Assembly: GCA_020072965.1 (NCBI GenBank)
Contig: JAIQFY010000005.1
Location: forward strand, 62,001 to 126,000
Direction of reading: 5' to 3'
From: Terriglobia bacterium
Lineage (GTDB): Bacteria; Acidobacteriota; Terriglobia; JAIQFV01
Length of the DNA: 64,000 nucleotides
Shown here: positions 62,938 to 64,000 of the stretch, piece by piece
Layout: each line of letters opens with the position of its first letter
How positions within the stretch are numbered: position 1 is the first letter of the stretch
The notes under the pieces: model-generated
What the model saw: the letters and a program-made list of their open reading frames with translations, nothing else
What the model was told of the DNA's origin: nothing
Databases searched by the model: none
Translations under genes and position numbers: made by a program

Positions 62938-63154
62938 GGACTGCACGATGAATCGGGCGGCGGACACGCCGTGAAGGCTGCGACAAAATGATTCCGAGGG
63001 ATTGAAGCACGCAGCTCCGAGCCCGGAGAATGGTCATGGGGTGGCGGAATGAAGCCCATCCTGCAGGAACAGGATACCGCCCTCAAGGGAGCCTCGTCCG
63101 CCGAGTTGTGGGGGCGGTCCCTGCAAGTGGACCCGTGTGGTCGCCGGCACTTTG

Positions 63155-63183
63155 AAAAAGGATCGATTTATCCGATCTTTTTT
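63155..63183 (+). terminator. possible intrinsic terminator after transketolase
   Basis: AAAAAGGATCG (63155-63165) and CGATCTTTTTT (63173-63183) can pair with one G-T pair around a 7-nt loop, ending in T residues, 24 nt before the zwf ATG. Its closeness to zwf means that it could instead act as an attenuator. Confidence 0.45.
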
Positions 63184-63206
63184 CCTTTTTGATTCCCGAG
63201 GAGATC

Positions 63207-64000
63207 ATGACATCTACAACACTACTGACTAATCCCCTTCGCGAGGGATTACAGGTGGAGCGTTCGGCGGACCCGTGCGTCGTTGTCATTTTCGGGGCAA
63301 CCGGAGATCTTACCAAGCGGAAATTGATCCCGGCCCTTTTCAGTCTGGCGGAACATCAATTGCTCCCTCCCTCGTTTGGCATCGTGGGTTTCTCGCGTAA
63401 AGCCTGGACCGACGACGGGTTCCGCCAGGCGCAGCGCGAGTTCATTGAAGACGAACGGCTCAACACACCTGTATGGAAGTCCTTTGAAGAGGGGATGTTC
63501 TATTGCCCCTCCGAATTCTCGGATGCTTCGGGATATAGAAAGCTGGGCGAGCTCCTTGCCCGAATCGATCGTGAGAGAGGGACACAGACCAACCGTTTGT
63601 TTTATCTCTCGACTCCGCCCGACGCCTATTCAGAAATTATTCGACAGTTAGGGGCGGCCAGGTTGGTGGCCGGAAGCGGATCCAAGAACTGGACCCGGAT
63701 TATTATTGAAAAACCCTTCGGGCGAGATACTGAAAGCGCCCATGCCTTGAACGAGGAAGTCAACAGTGTCTTCAGAGAAGATCAGGTGTATCGCATTGAT
63801 CATTACCTGGGCAAGGAGACTGTCCAGAACATTATGGTCTTTCGCTTCGCCAACGGAATTTTCGAGCCGATCTGGAACCGGCGGTACATCGATCATGTAC
63901 AAATCGCCGTGGCCGAGACCCTGGGAGTGGAACATCGTGCCTCCTATTACGAAAGATCGGGGGCCGCGCGCGACATGATCCAAAACCATATGCTGCAAGT
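63207..64000 (+). CDS. zwf: glucose-6-phosphate 1-dehydrogenase (partial, runs off the right edge)
   Basis: The first 264 codons of G6PDH. The NADP-binding motif VIFGATGDLTKRKLIPALF, the substrate-binding IIIEKPFGRDTESA, and the active-site signature RIDHYLGKETVQNI are all intact, followed by FRFANGIFEPIWNRRYIDHVQI. It oxidises glucose-6-phosphate to 6-phosphogluconolactone, making NADPH. GAGGAG precedes the ATG by 3-4 nt. It stands downstream of tkt. Confidence 0.96.
   Translation, partial: MTSTTLLTNPLREGLQVERSADPCVVVIFGATGDLTKRKLIPALFSLAEHQLLPPSFGIVGFSRKAWTDDGFRQAQREFIEDERLNTPVWKSFEEGMFYCPSEFSDASGYRKLGELLARIDRERGTQTNRLFYLSTPPDAYSEIIRQLGAARLVAGSGSKNWTRIIIEKPFGRDTESAHALNEEVNSVFREDQVYRIDHYLGKETVQNIMVFRFANGIFEPIWNRRYIDHVQIAVAETLGVEHRASYYERSGAARDMIQNHMLQ

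Overview
The window most likely comes from an Acidobacteriota chromosome, probably a genome assembled without close references. The evidence is two ~1,100-residue Oar-like TonB-dependent receptors with an N-terminal carboxypeptidase-regulatory domain (8799-12089 and 23887-27237), a VWFA-related secreted protein of the acidobacterial type (13593-14559), Ser/Thr-kinase and sigma-54 regulators, and moderately high GC with many TTG/GTG starts. No rRNA, tRNA, insertion sequence, CRISPR array or phage gene was seen.

Layout. 1-8.7 kb: start of an acyl-CoA dehydrogenase, a DsbD-N-like secreted protein, delta-1-pyrroline-5-carboxylate dehydrogenase, a membrane GAF-adenylate cyclase, two related mini-genes (37 and 75 aa), a geranylgeranyl-reductase-like flavoprotein and an MscS channel. 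8.8-14.6 kb: TonB receptor, M20 peptidase, and a VWA protein frameshifted by a 13-bp tandem duplication. 14.7-19.5 kb: lipid gene set (FabG-like SDR, KAS III-like protein with a frameshift and a non-canonical active site, acyl-CoA ligase, SCP2-type thiolase). 19.6-28.2 kb: small Cys protein, MobA, MlaF-like ATPase, MurA, TetR regulator, second TonB receptor, alpha/beta hydrolase. 28.4-37.5 kb (all minus strand): amino-sugar salvage cluster (SIS deaminase/isomerase, BadF-type kinase, sodium symporter, membrane protein, MurQ, NagA) and two Opp/Dpp permeases. With NamZ (exo-N-acetylmuramidase) and a serine hydrolase at 55.6-57.9 kb, this suggests a PTS-independent route from peptidoglycan to fructose-6-phosphate.

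37.6-55.4 kb is the most unusual part. A HD-GYP/GAF/GGDEF protein is followed by what looks like a previously undescribed peptide locus on the minus strand. It has a 24-codon gene with a perfect Shine-Dalgarno (45811-45885) whose product looks like a RiPP leader plus a short core, a small two-helix membrane protein, an 797-residue fusion of a PqqD-like domain, an M50 protease and a HlyD adaptor, then a 69-residue peptide gene overlapping (ATGA) the start of a subtilase that carries a tandem N-V-L-W-S/G-S repeat tail. The core of the 24-mer (NVIWVS) resembles that repeat. Upstream lie a 1,827-residue kinase-AAA-TPR-GAF-sigma-54 activator fusion, co-directional with a peptide-binding lipoprotein, and a divergent NtrC-like regulator whose phospho-acceptor Asp is Glu.

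57-64 kb: small secreted proteins, a 32-codon ORF before a strong terminator, a MarR regulator with a clear operator, a HAD phosphatase, transketolase and the start of glucose-6-phosphate dehydrogenase. All functional statements come from reading the sequence and family knowledge; no database search was run.
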